Positions 53,565 through 62,465 of a DNA stretch of 64,000 nt are shown piece by piece. This DNA is from Flavobacteriales bacterium (GTDB lineage Bacteria; Bacteroidota; Bacteroidia; Flavobacteriales_F; PHOS-HE28). The DNA lies in assembly GCA_016699575.1 (NCBI GenBank), contig CP064979.1:2666001-2730000 (forward strand), written 5' to 3'. The notes under the pieces were generated by a model. The model worked only from the letters and a program-made list of their open reading frames with translations. It searched no databases and was not told the origin of the DNA. The first letter of the stretch is position 1; every line of letters starts with the position of its first letter. The position numbers and the translations under genes are program-made.

Positions 53565-54245
53565 CTAGTAACGGTTCTTCCGCTTGTTCCGGTAGCGCTT
53601 CTTGCCACCACCGCCGCGCCGCTGCGGCTGCTCCACGTTGCGTGGGCCGCTTTGTTGCATTCGGGCAATGTCCTGTGCGCTCACCAGCTGCGCTTCAGGT
53701 GCCAGGCGCAGCTTGCCTCCGCTCAGTTCGTGCAGGTCCTTGATGATGGTGCCGTCGCCGATGCTGTCGCGGTTCCACACCACGAACTGCTTCTTCATCA
53801 CGTTGGCGATGAGCTGTGTGAAGTAGTCCTTGGCCGCACCGGCTTCCATGGCCGTGCACTTCTCGATGAAGCGCTCCACCATCTTGCCGTAGTGGCCGTA
53901 CTTCACGCTGGTCTTCGGGTAAGGCACGGGAGCAGGCTTGCTCTCCAGGCTCTCGGGCGTGGGCTTCGGGAAGGGGCCGTCCACATCGAGCAGGAAGTTG
54001 CTCATGATGTAGAGGTGGTCCCACAGCGTGCGGTCGCCGTCCTCGCCGTTGCGCAGTTGCGGGTTCAGCCTGCCGATCACATGGATGATGGCGTGCGCAA
54101 GGCGCGTGCGTTCGGCGCGGTCCTCCACGGTGAGGCAATGCTCCACCATGCGCTGCACGTGGCGGCCGTATTCAGGGATGAGGAGTTGTGGGCGCTGCGT
54201 GTTGTAGTCGAACGGCAGCAGTTGTTCAGTGGGCTTCGGCGGCAT
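53565..54245 (-). CDS. DUF4290 protein
   Basis: A 226-residue protein of DUF4290, found throughout Bacteroidota: LPFDYNTQRPQLLIPEYGRH, VEHCLTVEDRAERTRLAHAI, LWDHLYIMSNFLLDVD and VKYGHYGKMVERFIEK. The last ~30 residues are a Gly/Arg/Lys-rich basic tail (QRRGGGGKKRYRNKRKNRY), which suggests contact with RNA or ribosomes, though no function is known. ATG 54245 (MPPKPTEQLLPFDYN) fits the family; an upstream ATG adds 14 residues. murA follows downstream on the same strand after ~147 bases. An exact TACATTTG -7 box lies ~70 bases upstream of the start. Confidence 0.86.
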   Translation of the reverse strand: MPPKPTEQLLPFDYNTQRPQLLIPEYGRHVQRMVEHCLTVEDRAERTRLAHAIIHVIGRLNPQLRNGEDGDRTLWDHLYIMSNFLLDVDGPFPKPTPESLESKPAPVPYPKTSVKYGHYGKMVERFIEKCTAMEAGAAKDYFTQLIANVMKKQFVVWNRDSIGDGTIIKDLHELSGGKLRLAPEAQLVSAQDIARMQQSGPRNVEQPQRRGGGGKKRYRNKRKNRY

Positions 54246-54313
54246 GGTAAGAAGTGCGAGGAAGTGCTGGCATCGGCCTGCACGCACCGCACCGGGCGGC
54301 GTTCATCGGCGCC

Positions 54314-54321
54314 CAAATGTA
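54314..54321 (-). promoter_or_regulatory. -7 promoter box for the DUF4290 gene
   Basis: Minus-strand TACATTTG, an exact TAnnTTTG match, 69 bases upstream of the start codon. Confidence 0.55.
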
Positions 54322-54393
54322 GGCTGTGAACGCGGCCGACAGCACTAGGACAAGTCAGGGGCGAATGGCACTTTCGCTGCGACCATCGTCCCC

Positions 54394-55659
54394 ATGCGTT
54401 GCCCGCTCCTGTTCCCGCCCCTAGTGCTCGCCTCCATCGCCACGGCCCAACAGCCCGGCCACTGGTGGTGGTTCTATTCCGATTCGCTGCAGCAATACCA
54501 CTACGAAACCGGCGACGAGTTCAACGGCCGCGCGCTGGACCGCAAGTTCTGGATGACCAGCGGTGAGGGACGGCGGAACCACCACGGCAAGCACATGCTG
54601 GAGTACAACTCCGATGGCAAGAACGCCTTGCTCGGTGATGGCACGCTACGGATCCAGCTGCGCAGGGAGGAGGTGACGGCGCGCGGAGTGGAGTACGAAG
54701 CCGACACGGCCCGACTGGGCGATGGCGGCCCCAACCTGCGCACTTGGAACTACACAAGCACGCTGCTGGTCAGCAATCAGCATTTCCAGTACGGTGTGTT
54801 CGAGGCACGGATCAAACTGCCCACTGGCAAGGGGGCGTGGCCGTCGTTCTGGCTGTACGGCGGCAATCCGAACGAAGAGATCGATATCCTGGAAGGCAAG
54901 GGCGAGCGCCTCGACCAGTTCCATGTGGACGTTCATTGCCCGGGCGATGCTTGCGATAACTACCGGAACCCCATCGGTGCGTTCGGGCGTTGGCTCGGCA
55001 TTAATTGGAAGGGTTTCGGGCATTGGAAAACGGCCAATGGGGATCTCACGGCGGCGTTCAACGACTACGTGGGAGAGTGGACGCCGGGTGCGCTCCGCTT
55101 CTACCTCAACGGCGAACAGTGCGCTGAATGGAACGGTGGATTGCACGTGCCGGAACGTTTGATCCTGCAGAACGCCTTGGCCAACACATGTAAGGGCTGC
55201 CCGTTCGGCCCGGGACCCGACGACACGACCACCTTCGGCGAAATGGTGGTGGACCACGTGCGCGTCTGGAAGCTGATGCACCCCGGCGATCCTGCGCTCA
55301 CCATCATCAGTGGCGATGGTGTGCCCCGCGACCTCACTGTCGAAGTGAGCATGCGCTATGCAGAAGCTCCAGCGACACTGGAACCGAAGGGCGGCAAGCG
55401 GGGCAAGGTTCGCGATGTGTTCAGGGTGAAGACGCTGCACGACGGCGCCAAGCGCATCGTCATACTTGAAGTGACGGGTGAGATCCCCAAGGAAGCCTAC
55501 ATCGATCTCCAAGATCCTGAAGGTGCAACGCTGTTGAAGCGCCGAACCTTGCAACGCGGCATCTACACGTTCACGTTCGCTCCGGGCGCGGGCAACATCG
55601 TTGATGTGCTCGTCGGTGATCGCGAACGCTCCGCGGTCGAGCGGGTGGTGCTCAACTAA
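54394..55659 (+). CDS. secreted GH16-family glycoside hydrolase
   Basis: A 421-residue secreted enzyme that would cleave beta-1,3/1,4-glucans or algal galactans such as laminarin or agar. The signal peptide ends ASIATAQ. The GH16 domain (~35-290) has YETGDEFNGRALDRKFW, YGVFEARIKLPTGKGAWPSF cut at its 20-residue core, and the catalytic motif EEIDILEGKG (E-x-D-x-x-E with both catalytic glutamates). W.PGALRFYLNG and a terminal VDHVRVWKL strand follow. Residues ~300-421 form an extra C-terminal beta domain ending near a T9SS-like strand (GIYTFTFAPG), but a sorting domain is not certain. No polysaccharide utilisation locus surrounds it. Confidence 0.9.
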   Translation: MRCPLLFPPLVLASIATAQQPGHWWWFYSDSLQQYHYETGDEFNGRALDRKFWMTSGEGRRNHHGKHMLEYNSDGKNALLGDGTLRIQLRREEVTARGVEYEADTARLGDGGPNLRTWNYTSTLLVSNQHFQYGVFEARIKLPTGKGAWPSFWLYGGNPNEEIDILEGKGERLDQFHVDVHCPGDACDNYRNPIGAFGRWLGINWKGFGHWKTANGDLTAAFNDYVGEWTPGALRFYLNGEQCAEWNGGLHVPERLILQNALANTCKGCPFGPGPDDTTTFGEMVVDHVRVWKLMHPGDPALTIISGDGVPRDLTVEVSMRYAEAPATLEPKGGKRGKVRDVFRVKTLHDGAKRIVILEVTGEIPKEAYIDLQDPEGATLLKRRTLQRGIYTFTFAPGAGNIVDVLVGDRERSAVERVVLN

Positions 55660-55679
55660 TGCAACCCATCGGCTGGTCG

Positions 55680-57092
55680 TCAGAACAAATGCTTGGCCGC
55701 GCCGAGGAGCAGCTCCTCATCGAACGGTTTGGCCATCAGCTGCAAGCCGATCGGCAGTCCATTGCTGTGCGTTGCCGTAGGCAGGCTGATCGCCGGTGTG
55801 CCCGCTAAGTTCGCCTGCACGGTGAAGATGTCCTGCAGGTACATGGCAATGGGATCATTGCTCAGGGCACCTTGGTCGAACGCGGTGATCGGTGTGGTGG
55901 GCATCAGCACCAGATCAACGTCGCTGAAGAGGCGCAGCGTGTTGTCGCGTATGAGCCGGCGCACGCGCATGGCCTTGGCGTAGTAGGCATCGTAGTAGCC
56001 CGCGCTCAGCACGAAAGTGCCCAGCAGGATGCGGCGTTTCACTTCAGGACCGAAGCCTTCGGTGCGACTGAGCTTGTAGGTCTCGTCCACACCAACAGCT
56101 TGCTTGCTGCGGTGGCCGTAGCGGATGCCGTCGAAGCGCGCCAGGTTGCTGCTCGCCTCGGCCGTGGCAAGGATGTAGTAGGCTGGTACCAGATGGTCGA
56201 GCATCGGCAGTTCGGCGGGCACGAGCGTGTGGCCATCGGCCTTCAAGCGGTCGATGGTCTCCTGCAGGTGCTTCACCACTTCCGGGTCCATGCCGGCCCG
56301 TTCCAGACCTTCACGGTAGTAGGCGATGCGCAGTTTGCCGGGATGCTTCAACCCAAGCGCGTTGTGGGGCTTGCGCGATGATGTACTGTCGCGCTCGTCG
56401 GCCCCGGCGATGGCGCTGTAGATCGCAGCAGCGTCGTCCACCGTGTGCGCGAACGGACCGATCTGGTCGAACGACGAGGCGAAAGCGATGAGGCCGTAGC
56501 GGCTCACACGGCCGTAGGTCGGCTTGAAGCCGACCGTGCCCGTGAAGGCGGCAGGTTGACGGATGCTACCTCCCGTGTCGCTGCCGAGTGCCACGTGGCA
56601 GATACCCGAAGCCACGCTCACGGCCGCGCCGCCACTGCTTCCGCCGGGCACCTTCTTCGTGTCAAGCGGGTGGTTCACGTTACCGTAGGCGCTGTTCTCG
56701 TTGCTGCTGCCCATGGCGAACTCGTCGCAGTTCGTACGGCCTATCACCACGGCATCGGCTGCCAGCAGGCGCTCAACCACCGTGGCGCTGTACGGGCTTA
56801 CGAAGCCTTCGAGGATCTTCGATGATGCACCGGCCTTGTGGCCCTTGTAGCAGATGTTGTCCTTCAGGCTCACCGTCATGCCCGCCAATGGACCAGCGTT
56901 GCCGGCCTTGCGCTTGGCGTCCACTTCAGCGGCTTTGCGCAGTGCGCTTTCGGGGAAGAGTTCGCGGAAGGCGTTGAGGCCGGACTTCGCTGATGCTGCA
57001 TCGAGCGATGCTTGCACGATGTCGTGGACGGAAACACCGGAGGCGATGGCCTCGCGGGCCTCGGCATGGGTGCGCGGATGAACGATGCTCAT
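55680..57092 (-). CDS. gatA: Asp-tRNA(Asn)/Glu-tRNA(Gln) amidotransferase subunit A
   Basis: Amidase-signature subunit that makes ammonia from glutamine for tRNA-dependent Gln/Asn formation. The Ser-cisSer-Lys triad is visible: Lys77 in TVSLKDN, Ser152 in GGSSGGAAVSVA and nucleophile Ser176 in LGSDTGGSIRQPA. YGRVSRYGLIAFASSFDQIG is also conserved. The 470-residue length is normal. gatB and gatC are not in the window, so the complex is assembled from dispersed genes. tatA lies upstream on the same strand with a ~50-base gap. Confidence 0.95.
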   Translation of the reverse strand: MSIVHPRTHAEAREAIASGVSVHDIVQASLDAASAKSGLNAFRELFPESALRKAAEVDAKRKAGNAGPLAGMTVSLKDNICYKGHKAGASSKILEGFVSPYSATVVERLLAADAVVIGRTNCDEFAMGSSNENSAYGNVNHPLDTKKVPGGSSGGAAVSVASGICHVALGSDTGGSIRQPAAFTGTVGFKPTYGRVSRYGLIAFASSFDQIGPFAHTVDDAAAIYSAIAGADERDSTSSRKPHNALGLKHPGKLRIAYYREGLERAGMDPEVVKHLQETIDRLKADGHTLVPAELPMLDHLVPAYYILATAEASSNLARFDGIRYGHRSKQAVGVDETYKLSRTEGFGPEVKRRILLGTFVLSAGYYDAYYAKAMRVRRLIRDNTLRLFSDVDLVLMPTTPITAFDQGALSNDPIAMYLQDIFTVQANLAGTPAISLPTATHSNGLPIGLQLMAKPFDEELLLGAAKHLF

Positions 57093-57145
57093 TGGGAATG
57101 GCGCCGACGGTGCGGTAGGGCGCGGTGGAAGCTCCTGCTGCCGTT

Positions 57146-57310
57146 CTACTTCACTTCTTCCTTGCCGCCGTCCTCGCCCTTGCTGGCATCCTTGAAGTCC
57201 TTGATGCCTTTGCCCAAGCCCTTCATCAGATCGGGTATGCGCTTGGCGCCGAAGAGGATGATGATGATCAGCGCAATGACGAGGATCTCCTTGAAACCGA
57301 TACCGCCCAT
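57146..57310 (-). CDS. tatA: Sec-independent protein translocase TatA/E family protein
   Basis: A 54-residue protein found by reading this stretch directly: MGGIGFKEILVIALIIIILF, then GAKRIPDLMKGLGKGIKDFK and a short charged tail DASKGEDGGKEEVK. One membrane helix, the FG-x-K-x-x-P hinge and the amphipathic helix define TatA/TatE, the pore-forming component of the twin-arginine pathway for folded proteins. The start is the only ATG that fits. It lies between the EnvC-like gene (upstream, 85-base gap) and gatA. A -7-like TACCTTCG box lies 44 bases upstream. tatC is not in the window. Confidence 0.92.
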   Translation of the reverse strand: MGGIGFKEILVIALIIIILFGAKRIPDLMKGLGKGIKDFKDASKGEDGGKEEVK

Positions 57311-57353
57311 GGTGGTGTGCTTCGGGGCGAATGTTGACCGCCGTTCAGCGCGG

Positions 57354-57361
57354 CGAAGGTA
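57354..57361 (-). promoter_or_regulatory. -7-like box for tatA
   Basis: Minus-strand TACCTTCG, 44 bases upstream of the tatA start codon. Confidence 0.4.
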
Positions 57362-57395
57362 GGCCGATCGGCGGCGGCATTTTCCCGCGACTTTC

Positions 57396-58640
57396 TCAGC
57401 GGAACAGCCAAGGAGCCGGATCCACCTTCACGAGGCCTTCGGGTGTGATCTTCCAGATCTCGATGTGCGCCACGCTCCGGCCGTCCTCCGTCAGCACGAC
57501 ACCCACATTGTCCTTTGTTTCCAGCTTCTGGCCCTTGGTCACGTTGGTGTCCCGAAGGTTGCTGTACACCGTGCGGTAGGCGCCATGGTTGAGCACCACG
57601 GCCTTGCCTGCGCCGGGGATGACGATGATGCTGCTGACCTCGCCCTTGAAAATGGCCCGCACCGTACTGCCCTTCTCGGTGCACACATCGATGCCGTTGT
57701 TCTCGATCACAATGCCTTTCAGGACCGGATGTGGTTGCTTTCCGAAGCCACTGCAGATGACGCCCTTCTCCACCGGCCACGGCAGTTTGCCGCGGTTCTT
57801 CTCGAAGTCGGCACCGAGCAGTTTGGCTTCCGGGGTCAGGGTATATGTGGTCTTCGTTGTTCCGGTGCTCGAGCCCTTGCCTTTGTCCTTGGTCGCACCG
57901 CTGCTCTTCGCCAGCTCTTCCTCGATGATCCTCTTGATCTTGCTGGCCAGTTCCAGACGCTGCTTCTCCTGCTTGCGCATCTGGTCCTTCAAGCGGCCCT
58001 CCTCTTTCTTCAACCCGGCCAGCGCGCTTTGCTGCTCGCTTTTGTCGGCGGTGAGCTTCTTCTTTTCGGCCAGCTCGGCGCCTAGCAGATCGGCCTTCTT
58101 CTGTTTCTGTCCTTTGAGCGCATCCACTTTGGTGGCCAGCGAGGCCTGGGTGGCGGTGATGAGCTTGGCTTGGTTGGCGCGTTGTTCGGCCATCAGGTTC
58201 AGATAACGGCTACGGCGGAAGGCCTGCGCGAAGTTTTCCGCAGCGAACAAGTAGCTGAGCCGGTCCATGGCGTTGCGGTTGCGGTAGGCGAAGAGCACCA
58301 TGCGCGAGTAGTCCTCTTTCAACTGCACCATGTCGCGTTCCAATGATCGGATCACCGCTTCATCGTCGCGGATCTGTTCTTCCACCTTGCTCAGTTCGCC
58401 GTTCATGGTGGCGATGAGTTCATTGCGTTGGCCTATCTGCGCTTCAAGCAGTTGCAGTTGTTCCTGTGTGAGGCGTTGCTCTTTTCTGGCTTGGTCGATC
58501 AGCGATGTGGTGGTCTTGATCTGCTTGTCCAGCGCGTCGCGCTTTTTCTCCAGGTCTTTCTTGCTCTGGGCCGTGGAGGCCAATGGCAGAAGCAGGAGCA
58601 GGAGGATGGGGATCGCACGAACGCTGCTTCGGAGCGTCAT
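57396..58640 (-). CDS. EnvC-like murein hydrolase activator (degenerate M23 domain)
   Basis: A 414-residue protein. The signal peptide ends LASTAQ. Residues ~28-260 form long coiled coils (KKDLEKKRDALDKQIKTTTS). The C-terminal LytM/M23 domain has VICSGFGKQPHPVLKG, NNGIDV and AHIEIW. Of the zinc ligands in active M23 enzymes (H-x3-D and H-x-H), only the Asp and the last His remain. It therefore probably activates amidases, as EnvC does in E. coli, and does not cut peptidoglycan itself. ATG 58640 gives the signal peptide directly and lies inside the outer arm of a palindromic repeat. The DUF4292 lipoprotein gene precedes it, a common Bacteroidota pairing. Confidence 0.88.
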   Translation of the reverse strand: MTLRSSVRAIPILLLLLLPLASTAQSKKDLEKKRDALDKQIKTTTSLIDQARKEQRLTQEQLQLLEAQIGQRNELIATMNGELSKVEEQIRDDEAVIRSLERDMVQLKEDYSRMVLFAYRNRNAMDRLSYLFAAENFAQAFRRSRYLNLMAEQRANQAKLITATQASLATKVDALKGQKQKKADLLGAELAEKKKLTADKSEQQSALAGLKKEEGRLKDQMRKQEKQRLELASKIKRIIEEELAKSSGATKDKGKGSSTGTTKTTYTLTPEAKLLGADFEKNRGKLPWPVEKGVICSGFGKQPHPVLKGIVIENNGIDVCTEKGSTVRAIFKGEVSSIIVIPGAGKAVVLNHGAYRTVYSNLRDTNVTKGQKLETKDNVGVVLTEDGRSVAHIEIWKITPEGLVKVDPAPWLFR

Positions 58641-58760
58641 CGCGAGCGAGGCTTTGCGAGCGAAGCGATCCAGCGGTGAGGGCTCGGCGTAGGCTGGATC
58701 GCTTCGGCCCGGACTGCTTCGTCGCAAAGCCTTCTCGCAGTGACGGGCCTCGCGATGACG
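58635..58760. repeat. Long palindromic intergenic repeat element
   Basis: Nested inverted repeats: CGTCATCGCGAG (58635-58646) with CTCGCGATGACG (58749-58760), GCTTTGCGA (58651-58659) with TCGCAAAGC (58722-58730), and CGAAGCGATCCAGC (58661-58674) with GCTGGATCGCTTCG (58693-58706). It resembles the widespread intergenic family that begins and ends in GTCAT-CGCGAG / CTCGCGATGAC. It fills the gap between the EnvC-like and DUF4292 genes and contains the EnvC-like start codon. Confidence 0.85.
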
Positions 58761-58785
58761 AGGGCCCACAGGATCAGCGGAGAAC

Positions 58786-59661
58786 TCACTCCATCGGAAC
58801 GAACTTCTCGGGGATGCTGAAACTGATGTTGGGCGGGTCGCCAAGGCGGATCTTGCTGAGGGCAAGTGTACCGCGCACCCTGCGGCCCGGTTCGGCCAGG
58901 GAGAGTTCGATCTGAACAGGCAGGTGGTGACCATCGGGGCTCCGCTCCAGATAACGCACGTCGGCCTGCTGGTCGCGTGCGAGGTCGGTCACTTGTACGC
59001 GTGTCACGAAGAAGCTGTCCGGATCGAGCCAGTACCGGAAAACGATGGCACCTTTCTCATCGGCCTTTTCCAGTGTTCGTTCCATGCGGCGCTCGCTGAT
59101 GTCGCGGTCGCGCCGGGCTGTGGAGTCCGGTGTTTCCGTGATGTCCTCCGCTGCACGGCGGAAGCGGCGCTTTTCCTTGCTGGTGAGCACGTACTGCCCG
59201 TCCTCGCGGTCGGACTTGTACTTCTCTTTCGGGTCGAAGCCGATGGGGATGCCGAGCAGGGCTTGCTGGAGCAGTTGCAGGTCGGGCTGCAGGCCGAACC
59301 GCGCTTTCGCCTGTGCGCTGTTGCCGACGAAGTACGTGTCGTGCAAGCGGTCCAGCATTTTCACGCTGTCCTTGGTGAGCACCACGCGGGCGGCTTCGAT
59401 CCCCAGCACAGCCGTGATGGATGTCCAAAGTGCGCTGTCGGTCACCGAGCGCACTTGGGCGTTGAAGCTCTGGTCGCTGGAGTCCGTTGCGATCGTCACG
59501 TCCGCTTTCGCGCTGTACCACCTTACGTCCGGCCGGTTCGCCACCACCTTTTCCACGAGCTTGTCGGCGCCGCGCGGCGGGAGCTCGCGGTTCACGATGC
59601 GGATGGGCGTCTTGCAGGCCGCAACGAGCAGGAGCAGTATGATCGGCAGTGTCCGGCGCAC
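58786..59661 (-). CDS. DUF4292 lipoprotein
   Basis: A 291-residue lipoprotein with leader ILLLLVAACK (lipidated Cys near residue 16). DUF4292 members have a LolB/LolA-like beta half-barrel; strands such as WYSAKADVTI, FNAQVRSVTDSALWTSI and ARVVLTKDSVKMLDR fit this. It could carry or bind lipids or lipoproteins in the envelope, by fold analogy. It sits between a TPR lipoprotein gene (8-base gap upstream) and the EnvC-like gene, an order common in Bacteroidota that suggests a shared role in envelope assembly. Confidence 0.86.
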   Translation of the reverse strand: MRRTLPIILLLLVAACKTPIRIVNRELPPRGADKLVEKVVANRPDVRWYSAKADVTIATDSSDQSFNAQVRSVTDSALWTSITAVLGIEAARVVLTKDSVKMLDRLHDTYFVGNSAQAKARFGLQPDLQLLQQALLGIPIGFDPKEKYKSDREDGQYVLTSKEKRRFRRAAEDITETPDSTARRDRDISERRMERTLEKADEKGAIVFRYWLDPDSFFVTRVQVTDLARDQQADVRYLERSPDGHHLPVQIELSLAEPGRRVRGTLALSKIRLGDPPNISFSIPEKFVPME

Positions 59662-59669
59662 GCCCGAAG

Positions 59670-61433
59670 TTATTCCGGCAAACGTCCTTCGCTCACTTTG
59701 CGACCTAGTTCATCGCTGGCGCCGGTCAATCCTTGCGCCTTCTTCCATTGGTCCAACGCGGCCATGGGCTCGCCGAGCTTGAAGAGAATGTCTCCGTAGT
59801 GCTCCACCACGGTGCCGTCGGCCGCGCCGCCATTGGCCAGCGCCTTCTCGATCCACACCTTGGCATCGGCGTAGCGCTTCATCTGGAAGAGGATCCACGC
59901 GTAGGTGTCCTCGTAGCTGGCCTGGCCGGGTTGCAGCTCGTTGCTGCGCTTGCTCATGCGCTCCGCCTTTTCCAAGTTCTCGTTGCGGACGCTCAGGTAG
60001 TAGGCCCAGTTGTTCAGCGCGTTCGCGTTGTCGGGCTCCAACTTCAGTGCTTGCTCGAAGGCTTCGTCGCTCTGGGGATAACGCTTGGCATCGTTATGTG
60101 CTTCACCGATGGTGCTCCAGAACTGCGCCAGCGTGGTGTTATCGTCCACCACCAGATCACGGCCGGTGATGAGCGTCTCCACGGCTTCGTCGCTGCGCTT
60201 CAGGTTGTTCAGGGCCAGCCCGTCGATCAGGTAGAACCAAGGCACCGTCGGGAAGAGTTCGATGGCTTTGGCGGCGTCGTCGTGCGTGCCGGGGTAGTCG
60301 CGCAGTTGGAAGTCGAGCTGCACCAGTTGCTGCCAGATGGGGAATTTGTCGTGCTCGTGCTTCACGGCCTCGCGGAACTGGTCACGGGCATCGCCCAGCC
60401 GGCCATCGCGGAGGTAGAAGTCGCCGCGGATGGTGTTGGGCTTGCCGCTTTCGGGGTGCGTGCGCTGCAGTACGTCTATAAGGTCGTAGGCTTTCTTGAG
60501 CATGGCATCCTGCTCGGGGTTGCCGCTGCCCATGGCTCGCGTGTTCTCGTAAAAGCCGAGCAGCACGCCCATCTTCGGATCGATCTCCAGGTCCGCATCG
60601 CCGAACACGAGGGCAAGCTGTTCGTAAGCCTTCTCGAATTCGTTGGCAGCGGTGTAGTGCTCGGCCAAGGCCAGGCGGGCCATACTGTTGCTGGGGTCCA
60701 GCTCCAACACTTTGTTGTAGTGCACCAATGCACCGGCATTGTCGCCGGTCTGCTCCAACAGTTCCCCGAGCATGCCATGGTACTGCGCGTTCTGTGGGTC
60801 CTTGGCGATCTGCTTTTCCAACAAGGCCTTGGCCTCGGCAGTGCGACCGCTTTGCGCCAGCATGCCGTATTCCTCCATCACCAGTTCCTCGCTCGCACCG
60901 ATGCGCTTCTCCAGATCACGGAAGACCTGTTGCGCTTCTTCCACCTTGCCCAAGTAGGCGAGGGTGTGCGCCAGGTCCATCCATGTCTCGTGGTTCTCGG
61001 GCCACTTCTGCGTGATGGTGCGGTACACCTTGGCAGCTTCGGCCGGTTGGTTGGTCTGTTGGTAGAGGTCGGCCAGCAGGAACTGGTACCACCGGTTCTC
61101 CTTGTCCAAGGTGGCGGCCTTCTTCGCCAGGTCAAGGGCACGGTCAGGTTGCTGCGCGGCGTGGTAGAGCTTGCTCAGCTCGAACATGGCCGCATGGTTC
61201 TGCGGGTCTTTGCGCAGGCACTCCTCGAACAGCTTGGCGGCGCTGGGCAGGTCGCCGATGAGGCGCGCCCGCGTGGCGGCCATGAAGACCTTGGTCACCT
61301 CTTCGTTGGCGGTGCCGGCGCTGGCGTTGTCAGCCACTTCCGTCGGGTGGTCGCCTTTCACCACCGCGGTGCTCTTGGTGCCGCCACAAGCGACCAGCAG
61401 GGCAAGGCCCAGGAACAAGAGCACGTTCTTCAT
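59670..61433 (-). CDS. TPR lipoprotein
   Basis: A 587-residue lipoprotein (leader LGLALLVACGG) made almost entirely of TPR units from residue ~45 to 560: HAAMFELSKLYHAAQQPDRA, NHETWMDLAHTLAYLGK, NAQYHGMLGELLEQTGDNAG and LNNWAYYLSVRNENLEKAE. About 14-15 repeats are visible. It probably scaffolds envelope proteins. It precedes DUF4292 and the EnvC-like gene and follows the nucleotidyltransferase by 11 bases, all on one strand, so a four-gene transcript is likely. Confidence 0.88.
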   Translation of the reverse strand: MKNVLLFLGLALLVACGGTKSTAVVKGDHPTEVADNASAGTANEEVTKVFMAATRARLIGDLPSAAKLFEECLRKDPQNHAAMFELSKLYHAAQQPDRALDLAKKAATLDKENRWYQFLLADLYQQTNQPAEAAKVYRTITQKWPENHETWMDLAHTLAYLGKVEEAQQVFRDLEKRIGASEELVMEEYGMLAQSGRTAEAKALLEKQIAKDPQNAQYHGMLGELLEQTGDNAGALVHYNKVLELDPSNSMARLALAEHYTAANEFEKAYEQLALVFGDADLEIDPKMGVLLGFYENTRAMGSGNPEQDAMLKKAYDLIDVLQRTHPESGKPNTIRGDFYLRDGRLGDARDQFREAVKHEHDKFPIWQQLVQLDFQLRDYPGTHDDAAKAIELFPTVPWFYLIDGLALNNLKRSDEAVETLITGRDLVVDDNTTLAQFWSTIGEAHNDAKRYPQSDEAFEQALKLEPDNANALNNWAYYLSVRNENLEKAERMSKRSNELQPGQASYEDTYAWILFQMKRYADAKVWIEKALANGGAADGTVVEHYGDILFKLGEPMAALDQWKKAQGLTGASDELGRKVSEGRLPE

Positions 61434-61444
61434 GGGTACAAAGA

Positions 61445-62452
61445 TCAGCCGATCGTGCTGTCGTCGCCGATGCTGAGCTCCATGGCGCGACCGGTCACCT
61501 TGGCCCGCGCGCCGATGATGCTCTTGGCGATGACGGCATCGGTGATGACAGCGCTTTCACCCACCTGCGTATTGCGCAGCACGCTGCCAACAACTGTTAC
61601 GCCCTTGCCCAGCGATACGTCAGGCCCGATGATGCAGTCCGTGAGCACGGCGCCGTCAGCGATGGAGCAGGGCGCGATGATCATGGCGTTCTTCAGCGTG
61701 ATGTTCTTGCTAACGAGCGACGGGTCGTCCTTCAGGAAGCCAAGCACCTTGGCATTAGTGTCCAAGGTGGCGTCCTTGTTGCCGCAGTCCATCCACACGT
61801 CAACGCTGCCGCTCTTGAAGCGCGCACCCTTGCGCTTCATGTTCTCCATGGCGTTGGTCAGCTGGTATTCGCCCTTCTCCTTGATGTCGTTGTCCAGCAG
61901 GTACTGCATCTCCTTGCGCAGGTACTCGCCGTCGGCGAAGTAGTAGATGCCGATGATGGCCAGGTCGCTCACGAAGGTCTGTGGCTTCTCCACGAACTCG
62001 GTGATGATGCCGTTGGCGTCGAGCTTCACCACGCCGAAGGGTTTCGGGTCTTCCACCTTGTTCACCCAGATGACACCATCGCAATCCTTGTCGAGCTTCA
62101 GCTTGGCGCGGAAGAGCGTGTCGGCGAAGGCCACGATGATGCGGCCGTTGAGCGCGGGCTCGGCGCACAGAATGGCGTGCGCGGTGCCGAGCGCTTCTTT
62201 CTGGTAGTGGATGCTGCCCTTGCTGCCGATGGCCTTGGCGATGGCCAGCAGTTCGTCCTCCACCTTCTTCCCGAACGATGGATGGATGATGTAGGCCACT
62301 TCTTCAATGGGCTCTCCGGCCACGGCGGCCAGGTCTTCCACAAGGCGCTGGACGATGGGCTTGCCGGCGATGGGCAGCAGTGGTTTGGCGGTGGTGTGCG
62401 TGTGCGGGCGCATGCGCTTGCCCATGCCCGCCATCGGAACGATGATCTTCAT
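61445..62452 (-). CDS. sugar-phosphate nucleotidylyltransferase
   Basis: A 335-residue nucleotidylyltransferase that joins a sugar 1-phosphate to an NTP. The N-terminal Rossmann-like domain has the signature IVPMAGMGKRMRPHTHTTAK (G-x-G-x-R and the catalytic Lys of PKPLLPI). FADTLF replaces the usual metal-binding D, and EFVEKPQTF follows. The C-terminal ~90 residues are a left-handed beta-helix of hexapeptides (IIAPCSIADGAVLTDCIIGP cut to its core), as in glucose-1-phosphate thymidylyl- and uridylyltransferases. The exact sugar is not determinable. Start 62452 (MKIIVPMAG) is standard; an earlier in-frame ATG adds seven residues. First gene of the run leading to the EnvC-like gene. Confidence 0.9.
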   Translation of the reverse strand: MKIIVPMAGMGKRMRPHTHTTAKPLLPIAGKPIVQRLVEDLAAVAGEPIEEVAYIIHPSFGKKVEDELLAIAKAIGSKGSIHYQKEALGTAHAILCAEPALNGRIIVAFADTLFRAKLKLDKDCDGVIWVNKVEDPKPFGVVKLDANGIITEFVEKPQTFVSDLAIIGIYYFADGEYLRKEMQYLLDNDIKEKGEYQLTNAMENMKRKGARFKSGSVDVWMDCGNKDATLDTNAKVLGFLKDDPSLVSKNITLKNAMIIAPCSIADGAVLTDCIIGPDVSLGKGVTVVGSVLRNTQVGESAVITDAVIAKSIIGARAKVTGRAMELSIGDDSTIG

Positions 62453-62465
62453 GTTCTCAATTTCA

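Noticed and set aside
59733..61943. A 736-codon plus-strand frame opposite the TPR lipoprotein and nucleotidyltransferase
   Set aside because: It spans two convincing minus-strand genes and reads as antisense low-complexity sequence.
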